The notes under the pieces: generated by a model
Databases searched by the model: none
Seen by the model: only the letters and a program-made list of their open reading frames with translations
Told to the model about the DNA's origin: nothing
Source: Nymphaea colorata
Taxonomy: Eukaryota; Streptophyta; Magnoliopsida; Nymphaeales; Nymphaeaceae
DNA length: 64,000 bases
Direction: 5' to 3'
Assembly (NCBI RefSeq): GCF_008831285.2
Contig: NC_045145.1
Location: 806,001-870,000, forward strand
Program-made: the position numbers and the translations under genes
Shown here: piece by piece, positions 35,901-48,985 of the stretch
How the letters are laid out: the number at the start of each line of letters is the position of its first letter
How positions within the stretch are numbered: position 1 is the first letter of the stretch

Positions 35901-38210
35901 GGGAAACTTGCTGGCATTAGGTATGTGTGTGAACAATTAGGTTTTTTCCTCAGGATTCAGACTCATATTCGAATGCAAAATTGGTATCATCATCCCCATT
36001 AATTTCACTTATTAATCTGTTTTTCTCTTTTTCATAATAAATTCAAGTAATCAGTAGTCAACGGGTTGGTAATCTAAAATTAAAGCTTGATATTATGAAA
36101 TTATGGATGTTGATAGAACTTCCCTTCCATGGTTAAGCAGCAGAATTTATGATAGGACAAGAGTTGGTACTGGCGCAATGTATCCGGTGGTTCCAAGGTG
36201 CTTGTAGAGTTGAAGATTTGTGACCAACTAGCATCTTTGTAATGCCAAAGTCACCACATGTGCTGTCATGTTCTCATCTAGAAGAAATTACTTGGCTTTA
36301 GATACAATGAACTATAGTCTCCCACAACCATGGTGAAGATATTCTAGAGCACAAGCAACATCAATCATGATATCCAATCTTTGGAAGAGACTCAAGTGAT
36401 GGCCACCTGAATGTAGACAGACTTCTAGGCTCCCAAGGGGCATGTATTGGATACTAAACCTTGAAATCTGCACTTGAGCAAGATGTGATGACTCTAAGAA
36501 GGTTTCGGTCTAATTTGATACATCGCATTGCATTCAATGTCAAAACTTTTTTATCTCCATCAAAAACAAGTTTAGGACCTTAACAGCCACGTTGTTCCAT
36601 CTATTAAAATTCCTTTATACACTGAACCAAGCTTCCACTCCCAAAAATTTGCATCCTGAAATTGTTTGCTTGAGATAACATTTGTATGTGATCACTGGGA
36701 GGGCAATTCCACGAATCTTTCAACCTCCTGATCATGTTTCCAACCCCCTCTTTCTATATTTTGTGACAAAATGATTATCCAAACAATGAGTACAAGTGCA
36801 AAGCCCCACTTGCTAAAAAAATATCAACTCTGGCATGTTGACATTATTGTGCTTCTTCCTCCATCTGAACATACTGGCACATGGAATTTGGGAGCTCCAT
36901 AGTACATAGTTCCCTAGGAACGACTAGGCAGAAAGGTTTGCAAACTTTCCACCACTTGGAATCTCTCCTTCCAATAGATTGAAGGACAAGTCCAAGACCT
37001 GGATGTGTTGAAGTTTCTCCAATGATTTTGGTATTCACCGGAAAGCTTGTTTGGAAAGGTCAATAGTTCAAGTTTACCATGTGATCAAGTTGTTCAGGAA
37101 TTGACCACCAAAGTGTTCCGAGAGAGATTCAAATCTCTAACATTGGAGCTTTGATAATGATCAGCAACTCTCCATTCAGCTTGTTTGCAGAGATATCAGT
37201 GATGACCGTCGCGGCTAAATTTCCGAGATTCAAAGGGAGGTGACTAGTGAAAGAGTTGTCTTGCAAGTATAAAACCAAAAAGTCCTTCAACTCACAAAGA
37301 CCAGGTGGTAGTGTTATTTCAAATTGTTTGAGCTCAGATCCAGCCATTGCAAACTAGTGAGATTGTTTATAGAGCTTGAAATTGACCCAATTAGCATGTT
37401 GTGTCCAATATAAAAAACATATATGCGGACCAACTGGTAGATTGATAGTGGGATTGGGCCTTCTAGTGCATTTTTATCATGAAACAGCTGCTGTAAGCTG
37501 TGCATCTGTCCTATATTTGGTGGAATGAGCCCTTTTATTTTGTTCAAACTCAATCTAGGGCAGTTACTTGGTCAAGTTGGCTAAAGCCAGTGGGATAGTA
37601 CCTTCAATCAGATTAAAGGAAAGCTGAAGTTTCAACAAGGTGGCTGTCAGATTTCCAACAGAGGCCGGAAGAATGCCATTCAGAAGGTTTTTTGATAGAC
37701 GAACTTCCTCTAGCATCACAGTTGGTCAAGGATGTGAGAACAGATAGCTCATGGTTGCCAGGGACATTGGTCAACCTATTTCTGTAGAGGTGCAGGCGCC
37801 TGAGTTTGACAGATACCTAATTCTAATGGTATCAGACCACTAAATTTATTGTTTTCTGCAGTAAGAACTCTAAGACTTGTAGCATTAGAAAGAGAAGCCG
37901 GGAGAGGGCCATCAAAATTGTTTTCACCCATATAGAGTTGTTGGAGATTGGGCAGGAAGCGGCCACATCTTTTGGGAGATGCCCTGCCAGTTGATTGGTC
38001 GTGAAACCCAAACCCCAAAGATCAGATAGGTTAAACAAGGTCTCAGGCAGTGTACCAGTGAGATTGTTCATTTGCACGTCAAAGCTGATCAAGTGAGTTG
38101 GGTGTCCCAACTCAGGAGGAATGTTCCCCTGTATCTGATTTTGACCAATACTAAACCACTCCAGTTTTGTGAGATTAGCCAACACAACTGGAATAGTGCC
38201 GCTGAGCCTA
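32998..38210. repeat. Palindrome block D' (right arm)
   Basis: Reverse complement of 22411-27772. Landmarks: 32998 pairs with 27772, the segment at 34246-34476 with 26284-26514, and 38210 with 22411. Identity is high by eye, with scattered substitutions and short indels. The outer part 32998-35340 is spacer and kinase-upstream repeat without a gene. Confidence 0.92.
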
Positions 38211-38775
38211 TTACCACCAATGCTTAAGAGTTCGAGTTCTCGCAAACTGCCTACAAACTATGGGATGCTTCCACAGAATTGGTTATCTATGCTTGTAGTA
38301 TTTGGAGACCTGGACAATGGCTCAGTGTTTGTGGGATCAACCCCTCAAAATGGTTTTTTCTTATAGAAAGATATTCTAACTGAGGAACCGACTAAAATCA
38401 ATGGGAGGATGACCATGGAAACTGACATCTGTAAGATCAAGAACCTGTAAGAGGGAGAGATTGCTGATGTATAGAGAGAGAGTACCTTCAAGTGCTGTGT
38501 GGCTGAGGTTCAGACCATCGACCCTTTGTGAACCAGGACTGCATGAAACTCCATTCCACTCACATAAGGAAATATTGGGACTCCAATTTGATAACACATT
38601 ATAAGGGTCTTTAGTCACAAGGGATTTGAAAGACAGCAATGCGAATTGATCAATCCCGTTGCTTAGAGAAACATGGGCGAGGGCACCTCCTTTTGGCTGA
38701 GAACCACAATCAAGGTCAAGGAAGAAAAACACAAAAGAAAGACAAGCGACTGAGGTGACTGACCGGTGGTTGTGA
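35361..38775 (-). pseudogene. LRR receptor kinase RLK1' (inverted twin of RLK1, N-terminus kept)
   Basis: It retains the N-terminal exon missing from RLK1: a hydrophobic leader, then DQFALLSFKSLVTKDPYNVLSNW and CEWNGVSCSPGSQR (LRRNT, about 38610-38520), then the LRRs (MRELELLSIGGNRLSG..., 38245 down to about 36960), kinase remnants, and exon 2 at 35689-35361. Shared with RLK1: the TAG at the end of the LRRs and the 2-base loss in the kinase. Private lesions: the upstream ATG equivalent to 27895 reads ATC (about 38766), one G is lost at the exon 1/donor junction (36171), and exon 2 is shifted near 35545. The ectodomain is the best preserved of the four kinases; the kinase is dead. Confidence 0.88.
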
Positions 38776-40930
38776 TGCCTGTCAAATTTGTTATGTAGAA
38801 CATGCAGAACAGAAGAAGAAGCTAGGTCTTTAATTTATGTATGGATTCACTTCTAGAAAATTTGTGAGTTTCTTTACAAATTGAAGAAAACTCAGGTCTA
38901 TTGCTTTGGAACATATTGCTTCACAATTCCAAATCCATCTGCACGACTAATGATTAGATCAATCAGACTTTTTCTTGGCAGGTCTTATCTTATTTTCCTT
39001 TACCAGTTTTCCACTCTATTCAGTCCCAAATCAAAGTTGTCAATTTGAACTTTTTTTTTGAAGATTCCCAAATCTGGGCTTCGACCATAGTCACAAAGAT
39101 CGTTTTTGCCTTTTAAATGGAGACGTTTTTGTCAACGACGAGCCTAGAAAAAGGATAAAATAATGGAAAAATATGGTACATTTTTAGAAAAAATTAAAAA
39201 AACTTGAAAGTCAAGAAAAATCAAATAAATGGGAAACTAATAAGGCAACATTAAAAAAATAGATAAGAAATAAATAAGAATTAGAAAGTGGAAACAAGCA
39301 GTTTGACGATAGAAAAGAGTGAACAAATGCCTAAAGTGAAAAAAAGGAAAAATGAAATAATGCAGAAAACGCGTTTTTTTGCTATGCCATTTTTTTTCAA
39401 AAATGAAATGGCAGTTTTTGTCTTTTTATTTGGCTGACTTATTTTTCACACATTTAATGTTTTTTTTTTAAAAAATGCAACTACTCTGTTGCTTGGTTAG
39501 TGCAAATATGGGGATCCATATAATAGCATGCATAGTTTAGTTTAACCAACGTAAATGAACAAGGATGGGATCAAGTTGAGTACGCTGTGTCTTGCTAGTC
39601 AAACTATCTCATCAGATTAGTTGGAAATATTGGCTTGAATCAGCCGATTCCTTCAAATCTATACTAAATCAATTTGATTCAGTCCACCTCTTATTGTTTT
39701 TTATTAGTTTTTATACATTGTCTGATTATGTTTTTCTTTAAAAAAAATCCAAGTGTTAATATTTTTGTGCTGACTCACAACTTCATCCAAATCACTGGAC
39801 TGGAGTTAGGCCAGCTTCATCTACTCCTTTCAAAAGCAGAATTTTTCAGCGTCGCAGTCACACTATTGTGGCTGGCTGTGTTGAATGTGAATGACTATTG
39901 ACTCAAATTAGGTGGCGTTTGATTGAGGTGCTAAGGAATGTTATTCGGGTTGTGTGGGGGACCCATCGTGTGGCACAGAGCCGAAACTCTTACCCAACCC
40001 AAACTTGGTCTACAGCCTGTGTTCGGTGTTTTGGGGTGCCGCCCACTATGACCTCTTTGACTCATCTTTTCCAGTATCAGAGGTTGACACTCCTAACACT
40101 CAAATATAAATGTCTGCCTGCCGGCCCATATCACACGGTCGTGTTGTAAGAAATGTTTCAGAAAATTTAGCCTTGTTTTTCTCCAATTAAAATCGATGGA
40201 AGACTAAGCCTGCTATCTTGAAAAGTATGTGATATCGCTTTTTATTTCCACACTTTGGGTTTTCGGCACGCTCTTCTTATCTCCATGTCGAATGGCTTAA
40301 TTAGTGCAATAGATTACATCAACATGATTTTGTCTTACCTTGGCAAATATAATTTCAATATCATGCTATTTTTGTTAGTTTTTATTCTAGTTTTTTTTTT
40401 TAATTTCTATTTTTTTTTTAAATCAAAGTTGAGTACACTGCATATAGTGGAAGGGCCTGTTGGACATTAACAGCAAACTATTCCCACCGATCAGATGATC
40501 GATGTTACCAGAATGGGCGAGACATTGTTTCCAATAAATGCTTCAGTTCTGTGGTCAACTCAAAAGCACTAGTCCTCGGGCTGCACACATGCAGTCGTTG
40601 CTGTGCTCAAGCTCCAGTTGATCTGTATAAGATCAGCAAAAGGTTGACTCGATAGACCAAAATCGTGGCTTGAGCTTGACTTGAGCTGTACAAGATCAGC
40701 AAAAGGTTGACTCAATAGACCAAATCGTGGCTTGAGTTTGTCTTGTTTAAGTTCCTTTACCAACTTTTCCTTCAATTGCTTTGTTTTAAATATGAAAATT
40801 TTTAAAAGAAGCTAAATTAAAGAAAGTAGAGACAAATTCATGTAACTCAAACTCGACTCCTTTATAAACTTGAGTTATCAAATCGAGCATAACTGAACAA
40901 GCTCGAGTCGAGTTTGAGTTAGCTTGACTA
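38776..40930. repeat. Kinase-upstream repeats upstream of RLK1'
   Basis: 38800-39470 matches 33000-33480 in the same orientation, and 40190-40930 matches 33500-34230. An intervening segment of about 700 bases (39480-40190) is unlike the other copies. These are the upstream sequences expected in front of each tandem kinase. No coding sequence recognised. Confidence 0.65.
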
Positions 40931-42470
40931 ATTGTACAGGGCACTACTTAACTACTCTGGCCCCTTTCTTACAGCTGTTCTTCCATTTTCTCTCCTTGAC
41001 AAACCTGGTGGTGAGTCGTTCACCATAACCTCACTCTGCAAACCAGTCATTTCTTTGCTAGTTTTCATTCCATCCAAACAAAAAAATCCTGAAATTTATT
41101 TTTTAATGGAGGAGAAATAATTAAACCTGATGAGGACTCATGGTTCTCCCATCTGATTCTTTTTGTTATCAATTGAATCTCCATCTCCTGCTCTATCTTC
41201 TCGTCACCCACCAGCTGCTTGGTCTTCAAGTTACTCTGCAATTGTTGGTTTCCTGTAAATGAATCTCTGCATTCCAATCTTTCGTCTAACGTTCATTTTC
41301 AACTTCCATCTGCCTATGGAGAAACCGAAACTTGTTATCCCCCAATTCTGGTTCTGCTTTTGATCTGGGTCTCTCCTTTGTTAACTCCTTAGCTCTCCTG
41401 ACATAATGATAATCTTCAATTCCTTCCACCCATCTTTCTTTGCCGCACCCTCTTGAGAAGAAACCACCAATTGATCAACTCTACACCGACTTGTAATATG
41501 AGTATATATTCGTTTTGCAATGGGAGGAAAATTTAATGTTACTCACATAGTTGATTTCTTGAAGAACAATTCCTTCCTTTTCTAATTCCAATTCAATCTC
41601 GGATTTTGGATTGAAATCCAATGCTACCTGCAGACAGATTCTGCAAGCCCCATTCTTGACATCCATTGAGTTGGATGTCATCTATCATCGGTTCTCCCCC
41701 ATAGCGCTCTGGCAATAGATTGGAAAGTGCATCGATTCCATTAAATTACTGGCAAATTAGGAACCCTAATCCAGATTGGCACTCCCTATTCTCCTCAATC
41801 TATAAGGAGCATCTTGGATCCCATCTGCTGGCAAACATCACTCTTCCACCCAGTTTCAATTCTACTCTAATGAAATTTAATAGTTCAACCAAGTATTTGG
41901 TTAAGCATACTACCTAATTTAGAAATGGTTTCGCAGTTGTGCTGGAACTTTTGAATTCATGAAAGAACTTGGGAATTAATTTGGGGCAAGTAATCACCAC
42001 CAAATTTCTCAAAACAGAAATCAAAGAAATGCTCTGTGTCATTTGATTGTGTTACTTGTTAGTCAAAAGCATAATTTATGTTGCACGAACAGCTTGCTGG
42101 GGATTAGGCCCCTTACATTTGTTAAGCAAAATCAATATGCGCATTGGAGAGAGGTCAGCAGAGCTGCAATTAATGCTGACATACACGGTGATGTTCACCA
42201 AGAGTTGACTCAACCCTTCAAAAGCACACAAAAGGAAGCAATCTAAAACCCACAGATACATGTTAGCAGTTAAACTGCACAAAAAGAGAGCTTAATTTCT
42301 ACGTAAGACTGAAGGAGCCAAAAGGCATATTATTTGACAATCATTTCGTTGGCGACTTATAGCATAACCAGTACTCAAATATTTAATTCACAAGAAAAAT
42401 AAGATCAAAATCACACAATTGATCCACTTGTAGGGCTATATACGGGCTGAGTCAAAATTGAGCTCGTTCA
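40931..42470. other. Right-arm-only sequence, no recognised gene
   Basis: Part of the 5.3 kb missing from the left arm. A minus-strand open stretch at 41681-41547 (ACRICLQVALDFNPK...) ends at a GTGAGT donor-like sequence and could be an exon fragment, but I recognise no domain. Other short frames look incidental. Confidence 0.3.
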
Positions 42471-43527
42471 GCTTGGCTTGAGCACAAGTTTAGCTATACA
42501 AGGTCAGCTTGAACTCCATTTGATAGACCAAGCGACAGCTCGATTATGACTCTTTTAAGCTTGTTTCCCATTTGACCTGATTTCTTTTTTTGGTTTTAAG
42601 TTTGAAAAATTTCAAAAGAATGCCTAGATATGGTTTACTCAAGTTCAATCAAATCAATTTTATGAAACTTGAACTTGACTTGTTTATAATCGCGAGTTTT
42701 GAGTTAACCTTGAGCTTAACAGAGCAAATTCGAGTTGACCTTGAGTTGGCTCGACTCGTTTTACAACTCTATCCACATGACACACATTTGGACTCGTCCC
42801 CTGTTTATAATGGTGAAACATGTCAGTTAGAGTGGGGAAGCTTCAACATAAGGATGTCAATATGTCCATTTGAATTGAATGTCCAAGCCAATTGCTCCAA
42901 AAATATTTGGATGAAGAAAAGAAATTTCTAATCAACTAAAAAATCACATAGGATTTGAAATTAAGAAATGACATCCGATTAGATTTAGATTCATATATGC
43001 ATAAATATTCGAACGGATTCAGATTTAGTTATATTCAGTCGAATTCAGTTCAGATTCAGATATACAAAAATATCTATCAGATCCAGATGGAACTTAGGTT
43101 TAAATAAAAATTCTATATTCAATGCTCTTATAGATTGTAAATCAGCCAGACTCAGTTCAAAATAATGATTCAGAATCAAATTCATATATGAATATAAAAA
43201 TAGGATTCGGGTTGGATTTTGATTGTGACATCTGATTTCAGATTCAGATTAGGATGAAAAAGATGGACTTAGATCAGATTCAAATTATGAAATCTGATTT
43301 TGGATTCAGTTTTGGATGAGGAAAAAAAATCAGATTCAGATTGTGGAATCTGATTTTGGATTCAAATTTGGATATAACTTTTTTTAAATTGTATCGAAAC
43401 TCGAACCAGAGTATATAAGTATCCATCATCATCACCAACATCTCATTCCAAGCAGATGGCCATCAATGATGCCTAAGATTGGAACGGGAAGTGCTTTGGC
43501 CCCCACTGCCTTTCTTTCCTTTTCTGT
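42470..43527. repeat. X/B-family repeat tail with AATCTGAATC tract
   Basis: Matches 56407-57250 directly and 15900-16500 inverted. It begins with GAGTCGAGCT-type words, continues through a segment naming ...GGATGTCAATATGTCC, and ends in the degenerate AATCTGAATCTGAT tract (42960-43400). Deleted in the left arm. Confidence 0.7.
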
Positions 43528-44242
43528 CTAAAGCGATGTTCTTTGCAAGTGGGGATGTTAATGGATTGGATTTAAATTGGGTATACTCTTCACCATATCC
43601 GTTTCTTTAGGTATTCACATACTGGTATTCGAATTCAGATTTTAATAGAATGGAGAGATATCATGTCTGAATCTGAATTCCAGATCTGGTTTCACAATCC
43701 GAATCCAAATTTTGAACTGTATTAGAAATTTTCCAAAGCTCAAAACTAAATCTGATCTGAATCCATATCCGATCCGGTACTTATATATGTCAGAATCTGA
43801 ATTTGAATCCACTCGGATATTATTTTTTAAATCCGAAGAGGATCGATTTCTTAATCATAGACTAATTTTTTCCCAATATCTGTTTTTTTTTTGGAACGGC
43901 TCAATTGGACATGCGATCAAGATGGAAAATGACATTTAAAGTCTACCCATCTTACCAAGTGATGAGGCAGTTCCAATTCTTTTGCTTACATTACATGGAA
44001 AGGCACGATATCTAGATAAAGGTAAAAGAGAAACAGAACATATCATTAAGTGACAAATTTCAATGATTTTGCAAAAATTGTCCAAAACAATAATGGAATA
44101 TGGAAAAGGTATTAGAAAAAGTGAGGAAGGTGGTGGTGGGACTCAAAAGAGGAGTTCGAGTTGTGTTTGCCGCCAGTGCACGCAACAATCATATTCCAAA
44201 AGAAAAAGAAAAAAGGGGCGTCTTTGAAATTAGAGACAGAGT

Positions 44243-44614
44243 TCAGGGATCTGTTAGAGCCACAAAGACGGGTAGCCTTCGCTTGTTGTGGGCCGCACCA
44301 GCATTGGAATTGATAACCGCATCCACCATCGCTTCGAATTCTTCCGACTGAGGCGTTATCTTCTTTTCCTCTTCACTTGACACCACTTCCTGAGGTGTGC
44401 TTAATCCTTGAGTGCTCACTCTTGGCCTGCTGACCTGATCAAATGCAAAAGATACGAATCAATTCCTTGAAAACGTCACCGGTTTCATAATTTGTCACAA
44501 GTGTGAATGGTTATCATGCTTCAGTAGGCCTAGTGACAGTAGTGTTTTCTTAAGCCGTACTTCGGGCTTGTTCCTCTGAGGCTCTGGCCGCAGCTCCTGC
44601 TTCCCGTGTGCAAA
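44243..44614 (-). pseudogene. Two-exon gene fragment X, copy 3
   Basis: Minus-strand exon 44614-44561 (FAHGKQELRPEPQRNKPE), a 126-bp intron, then exon 44434-44243 ending in TGA. Inverted partner of copy 2, with the same early stop. The acceptor reads TCAG instead of GCAG. Both exons are open in phase. Function unknown. Confidence 0.55.
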
Positions 44615-44978
44615 CTGCAACCACATAGGTGTGAGAATGAGATGTTAGAACCACATATCACATATGCTAGTGCAGATATAACTAAACAAATGCATGCACA
44701 CTCTACCAGCCTCCTACGAAAGAAGTGTTAAAACATGGAAAAAAAAAACTTATGTGGTTGTGGTTCGGCATTTTGATCCCTGCATTCACGGGAAAGGGAA
44801 CTTTCTCATTATTCATCCTATGATGTTATTGAGAAAAGATGGACTCTCAATATTGAGAGTACAGGCCAGACTATTTTAGGTAAGATAATCACCTAGGAAT
44901 CCTACGTGGCAAGTAAAGTGTCAAGAAAAAAGGGATCAGATCTCTTATCAAGATCTGTTATTGTTATGCACAATATAT

Positions 44979-46390
44979 TTTCGGTGGTTAATGGATTGGA
45001 AAAGAAATTGTGTAATATCATGATCTTCTATGCCAAAAATCTTGTAAGGGATAACCTTTTTTTGTACTATATATATGTTGCTCAAAGGAATCAATAAAAA
45101 CAAGTTCTTTCCAGCTTTATCTTTCAGGCTTCCTCTGTTTTCTTCTCTAAGTTTTCTCATGGTATCAGAGCAAAACGAGGGAGGGAAATTAACTGCTCCC
45201 TTCCTTAACTCCAAAAAATCCAAGCTTTTGTAGAGAGGTTCTTCAGACACCTGGAATTGGAATAATCTTCTGCTCGACAGCTATCGCCTGAAGAATCATC
45301 ACCGGCCTTCCTCTCTGCTGCCTGATACACCTTCATCTCCAGCAAATTATTTCGAAGAACGGCGGGAAAGGAAGTCAGGGAAGGGCACCTTTCTCGCCGG
45401 ATTCTTCGTGTTATCGTTATGCATATCTTGATAAAAATTACATGATAATACACTAGCTTGGATTGTATTATCCAAGTGCGACATGGCAGGTCATACTTTT
45501 CAACCTGCCATGTCGTAATCACAGGTTCTTTTCGCAATCCATGGTAATTAGTAAAAAAGAGGCAGGCCCATATCAAGAGAACTGAAAATATGAGGACCAT
45601 ATTTAGAATTTCTAGAAGAATCAAGCCCCTAAATACAATTTTTTCCACAACGGATCCGTTCTTTTCATCTCTCCAATTCACTGCATCACAAGGAGTTATG
45701 TGTCCTATTTACTACCTTACTCTGTTTGAATTAATATGGAAACATGAAGATGTGGTTCTCTTTTAAAAAAAAAAAAAAAATCTGTCTGTTCTTATCTCTG
45801 GTGTATAATATTCAAGTTCGTTATAATACAATGTTCATTTTCATTTTGGCTTTTCAGCTTTTCAGGGATGAGAATGATATCTGCGCGATACTTTGTTACA
45901 TAAGACAATCAATGGATTATCCTGATTGAGTATAAACCCCAAGGGTGAACAAAAATATATCTTTTTTTCATTTTCTTTTCTTGTTTTTGGCTCCCAAATT
46001 CAAATTTTTTTTTAGAAGCCACAAAAAAAGGAACATTTATCTATTTCGGCATAAACAGAATAGACCAATTAAAATCGACGAGACATTCACCATATAATAG
46101 CAAGAGGAAGGAAGTCGTGTGGCACCGACAGCTTAAAGAAACAAATTGAAATATTCATTTTGCCTTTATGTATTTTCTTCCAAATTGTAATTGGAAAGAA
46201 GCGTTTAGCTTTTTTAGAGATAGAAGTTGGGTATTATCATGATCTTGTATACCAAAAATCTTGTAAGCGATAACCATTTTTTGTACTATATATAGATATG
46301 TTGCTCAAAGGAATCAATAAAAACAAGTTCTCTCCAGCTTTATCTTTCACCCTTCCTCTGTTTTCTTCCCTAAGTTTTCTCACAGAGCAA
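44979..46390 (+). mobile_element. Short copia-type LTR element remnant, right arm
   Basis: Inverted copy of 19700-21115. The LTR pieces carry TACTATATATATG (TATA) and CAATAAAAACAAG (polyA). No internal coding region visible. Confidence 0.6.
45160..45171 (+). other. Primer-binding site of LTR remnant, right arm
   Basis: TGGTATCAGAGC immediately after GTTTTCTCA, an LTR end. Inverted twin of 20915-20926. Confidence 0.8.
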
Positions 46391-47596
46391 CAAGATCTTG
46401 ATGGGTAAGGGAACAATGAAATAAGCAACTATAAGAAAGGCAGCTGTAGATAATCTTTTCCAACAGAAAAGTTAGGTAATGGAGACAATCCCTGTGATTG
46501 TACCTAGGAACTTGTGAGGAGTATGACTCATTCTTGGAAGTCTTGTAGTTTCGTCACTTATGATGGCTGTGAAGGGTAATGCCTTTAGACTAGACTTGAA
46601 CCATTGCTGAAATAGATAAATGTTCATTTTTTTATGGCTTCTCAAAAAAACAATTGAATTTGGGAGCCAAAAAAAAAAGAAAACGAAAAAAAATTGATGT
46701 ATTTTTGGTAACCCTTGGGTTTATACTCAATCAGGATAAATAATCCATTGATTGTCTTATGTAACAAAGTATCGCGTAGATATCATTCTCATCCCTGAAA
46801 AGCTGAAAAGCCAAAATCAAAATGAATATTTTTTTATAACGAACTTGAATATTATACACCAGAGATAAGAACTGACAGATTTTTTTTTTTTAAAAAAAAG
46901 AGAACCACATCTTCATTTTTCCATATTAATTCAAACAGAGTAAGGCAGTAAATAGAACAGATAACTCCATGTGATGCAGTAAATTGGTGAGATGAAAAGA
47001 ACGGATCTGTTGTGGAAAAAAATTGTATTTAGGGGCTTGATTCTTCTAGATTCTAAATATGGTCCTCATATTTTCAGTTCTCTTGATACGGGCCTGCCTC
47101 TTTTTTACTAATTACTATGGATAGCCAAAAGAACCTGTGATTATGACATGGCAGGTTGAAAAGTGCGACCTGCCATGTCACACTTTGTTAATACACTCCA
47201 AGCTAGTGTATTATAATGTAATTTTTATCAAGATCTGCATAACAATAGCAGATCTTGATAAGAGATCTGATCCCTTTTTTCTTGACACTTTGTTTATCAG
47301 TAAGATTCCTGCTTGATTATCTTACCTAAAATGGTCTGGCCTGTACTCTATATATTGAGAGTCCATCTTCTCTCAAGAACATCAAAGAATGAATAGAGAG
47401 TGCTCCCTTTCCATGGATGCATGCATCCAAATGCCGAACCACAACCACATACATGCTTTAGTTCTTTTTTTCCCATGTTTTAACACTGCTTCCATAGGAG
47501 GCTGGTAGAGTGTTCATGCATTGGCTTAGTTATATCTGCACTTGCATATGTGAAATGTGGTTGTAATAGTTCATTCTCATGCCTATGTGGTTGCAG

Positions 47597-48014
47597 TTTG
47601 CACACGGGAAGCAGGAGTTGCAGCCGGTGCCTCAGAGGAAGAAGCCCGAGGTATGGCTTAAGAAAACACTGTTGTTACTAGGCCTACTCACTGTTGTTAC
47701 TAGGCCTACTGAGGCATGATAACCATTCACACTTCACGGCAAATTATGAAACCGGTGACATTTTCAAGAAATTGATTTGTGTCTTCTGCATTTGGGCAGG
47801 TCAGCAGGCCTAGGGTGGCGCTCAAGGATTAAGCACACCTAAGGAAGTGGTGCCAAGCGAAACGGAAAAGAAGATAATGCCTCAATCGGAGGAATTCGAG
47901 GCAATGGTGGACGCGGTTATCAATCCCCATACTGATGTGGCCTGCAACAAGCGAAGGCTACCCGTCCTTGTGACTCTAATGGATCCCACTCAAAGGGAGT
48001 TTTGGCTTAAATGA
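47597..48014 (+). pseudogene. Two-exon gene fragment X, copy 4
   Basis: Exon 47597-47650 is identical to copy 1. The second exon starts at 47800 but lacks two bases near 47817 (GTGGCGCTC against GTGAGCGCTC), which throws it out of frame. The TGA equivalent is at 48012-48014. Function unknown. Confidence 0.55.
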
Positions 48015-48215
48015 GTGTCCAATCCTTGTCTGGAGCATTAGCTTGACCACATCACCTTATCATTCTTTCCATGTATATGTGTTCGCTTGCATGATATAAA
48101 AATTTTCCATTGTGAGAAGTTGTGACGCGTTTGGAGGATGACTACTTAAGATAGACTTTAAAACTTCTTACCTCGCAAAATCTTATTGATTCTCTTACTG
48201 GGTGGCGCTGCTCAT

Positions 48216-48218
<3 letters not shown>

Positions 48219-48289
<71 letters not shown>
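48219..48289. repeat. (TA)n, 71 bases
   Basis: A pure TA tract, about three times the length of the equivalent tract in block B copy 1 (15278-15299). Confidence 0.95.
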
Positions 48290-48292
<3 letters not shown>

Positions 48293-48985
48293 AAGGAAGG
48301 ATTTCAGAAGAGAGATTCGCGTTTATGACATATGCTCCTGTCTAAATAGAAAAAAGAAATTTGTTTTACAGATTCTGATATATATATATAAGTATCGGAT
48401 CGGATACGGATTCAGTTCAGGTTTAGTTTTAAGTAATTACTCATATCCAAAAGGCCACCACCCAATTATGGAATCATTTCTCAATGTCCACAAGCTCCAG
48501 CATGCTGGTACGTTACGCAATTTTGGGTGTACTCTTCGAGAAGCTGAAGTTATTCCGCAACCTTCTCATTAAGAACATCGGGAACAGTCTCACCGATACT
48601 CTTGGAGGAGTTGGGAGGACTCAATAGAATGACTGACCATGGTTTTCTTGAAAATCGATGGACCTAATACAAAAACGAAAAATGTAAAATATTAGAAAAG
48701 TGAGAAAATCTGCAACGATGGATGCCAATGGATCCGATTCAAATAAATATATTCTTGTCCGTACGGATACTTCTATACTTGGATTCAAGTTTGGATACGA
48801 ATTTAAGAAAGGTTATATCCAAATTTGAATCGGAAATCAGATTCCACAATCTGAATCTGATTTTTTTCCTCATCCAAAACTGAATCCAAAATCAGATTTC
48901 ATAATTTGAATCTGATCTAAATCCATTTTTTTCGTCCTAATCTGAATCTGAAACAGATGTCACAATCAGAATCCAACCCGAACCT

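Larger units (their letters stand above)
43528..46604. repeat. Palindrome block C' (right arm)
   Basis: Reverse complement of 19489-22413. It contains gene fragment X copy 3 and the two LTR pieces (about 44979-45159 and 46225-46390). It ends at GAACCAT (46604), directly fused to the direct-orientation B copy. Confidence 0.9.
46605..48983 (+). repeat. Block B copy 2, not inverted
   Basis: Direct copy of 13652-16006 lying between inverted blocks C' and A'. The left-arm sequences flanking B (11986-13651 and 16007-19488) are absent on both sides. The right junction (48983-48989) falls inside the copia gag of A'. Confidence 0.88.

Noticed and set aside
42960-43400. CRISPR-like or satellite array
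   Set aside because: Unit length and spacing are irregular, there are no distinct spacers, and the context is a plant nuclear genome.
44100-44351. Plus-strand open frame opposite gene fragment X
   Set aside because: It is the reverse of exon 2 of X copy 3, which has splice sites and conserved frame on the minus strand.
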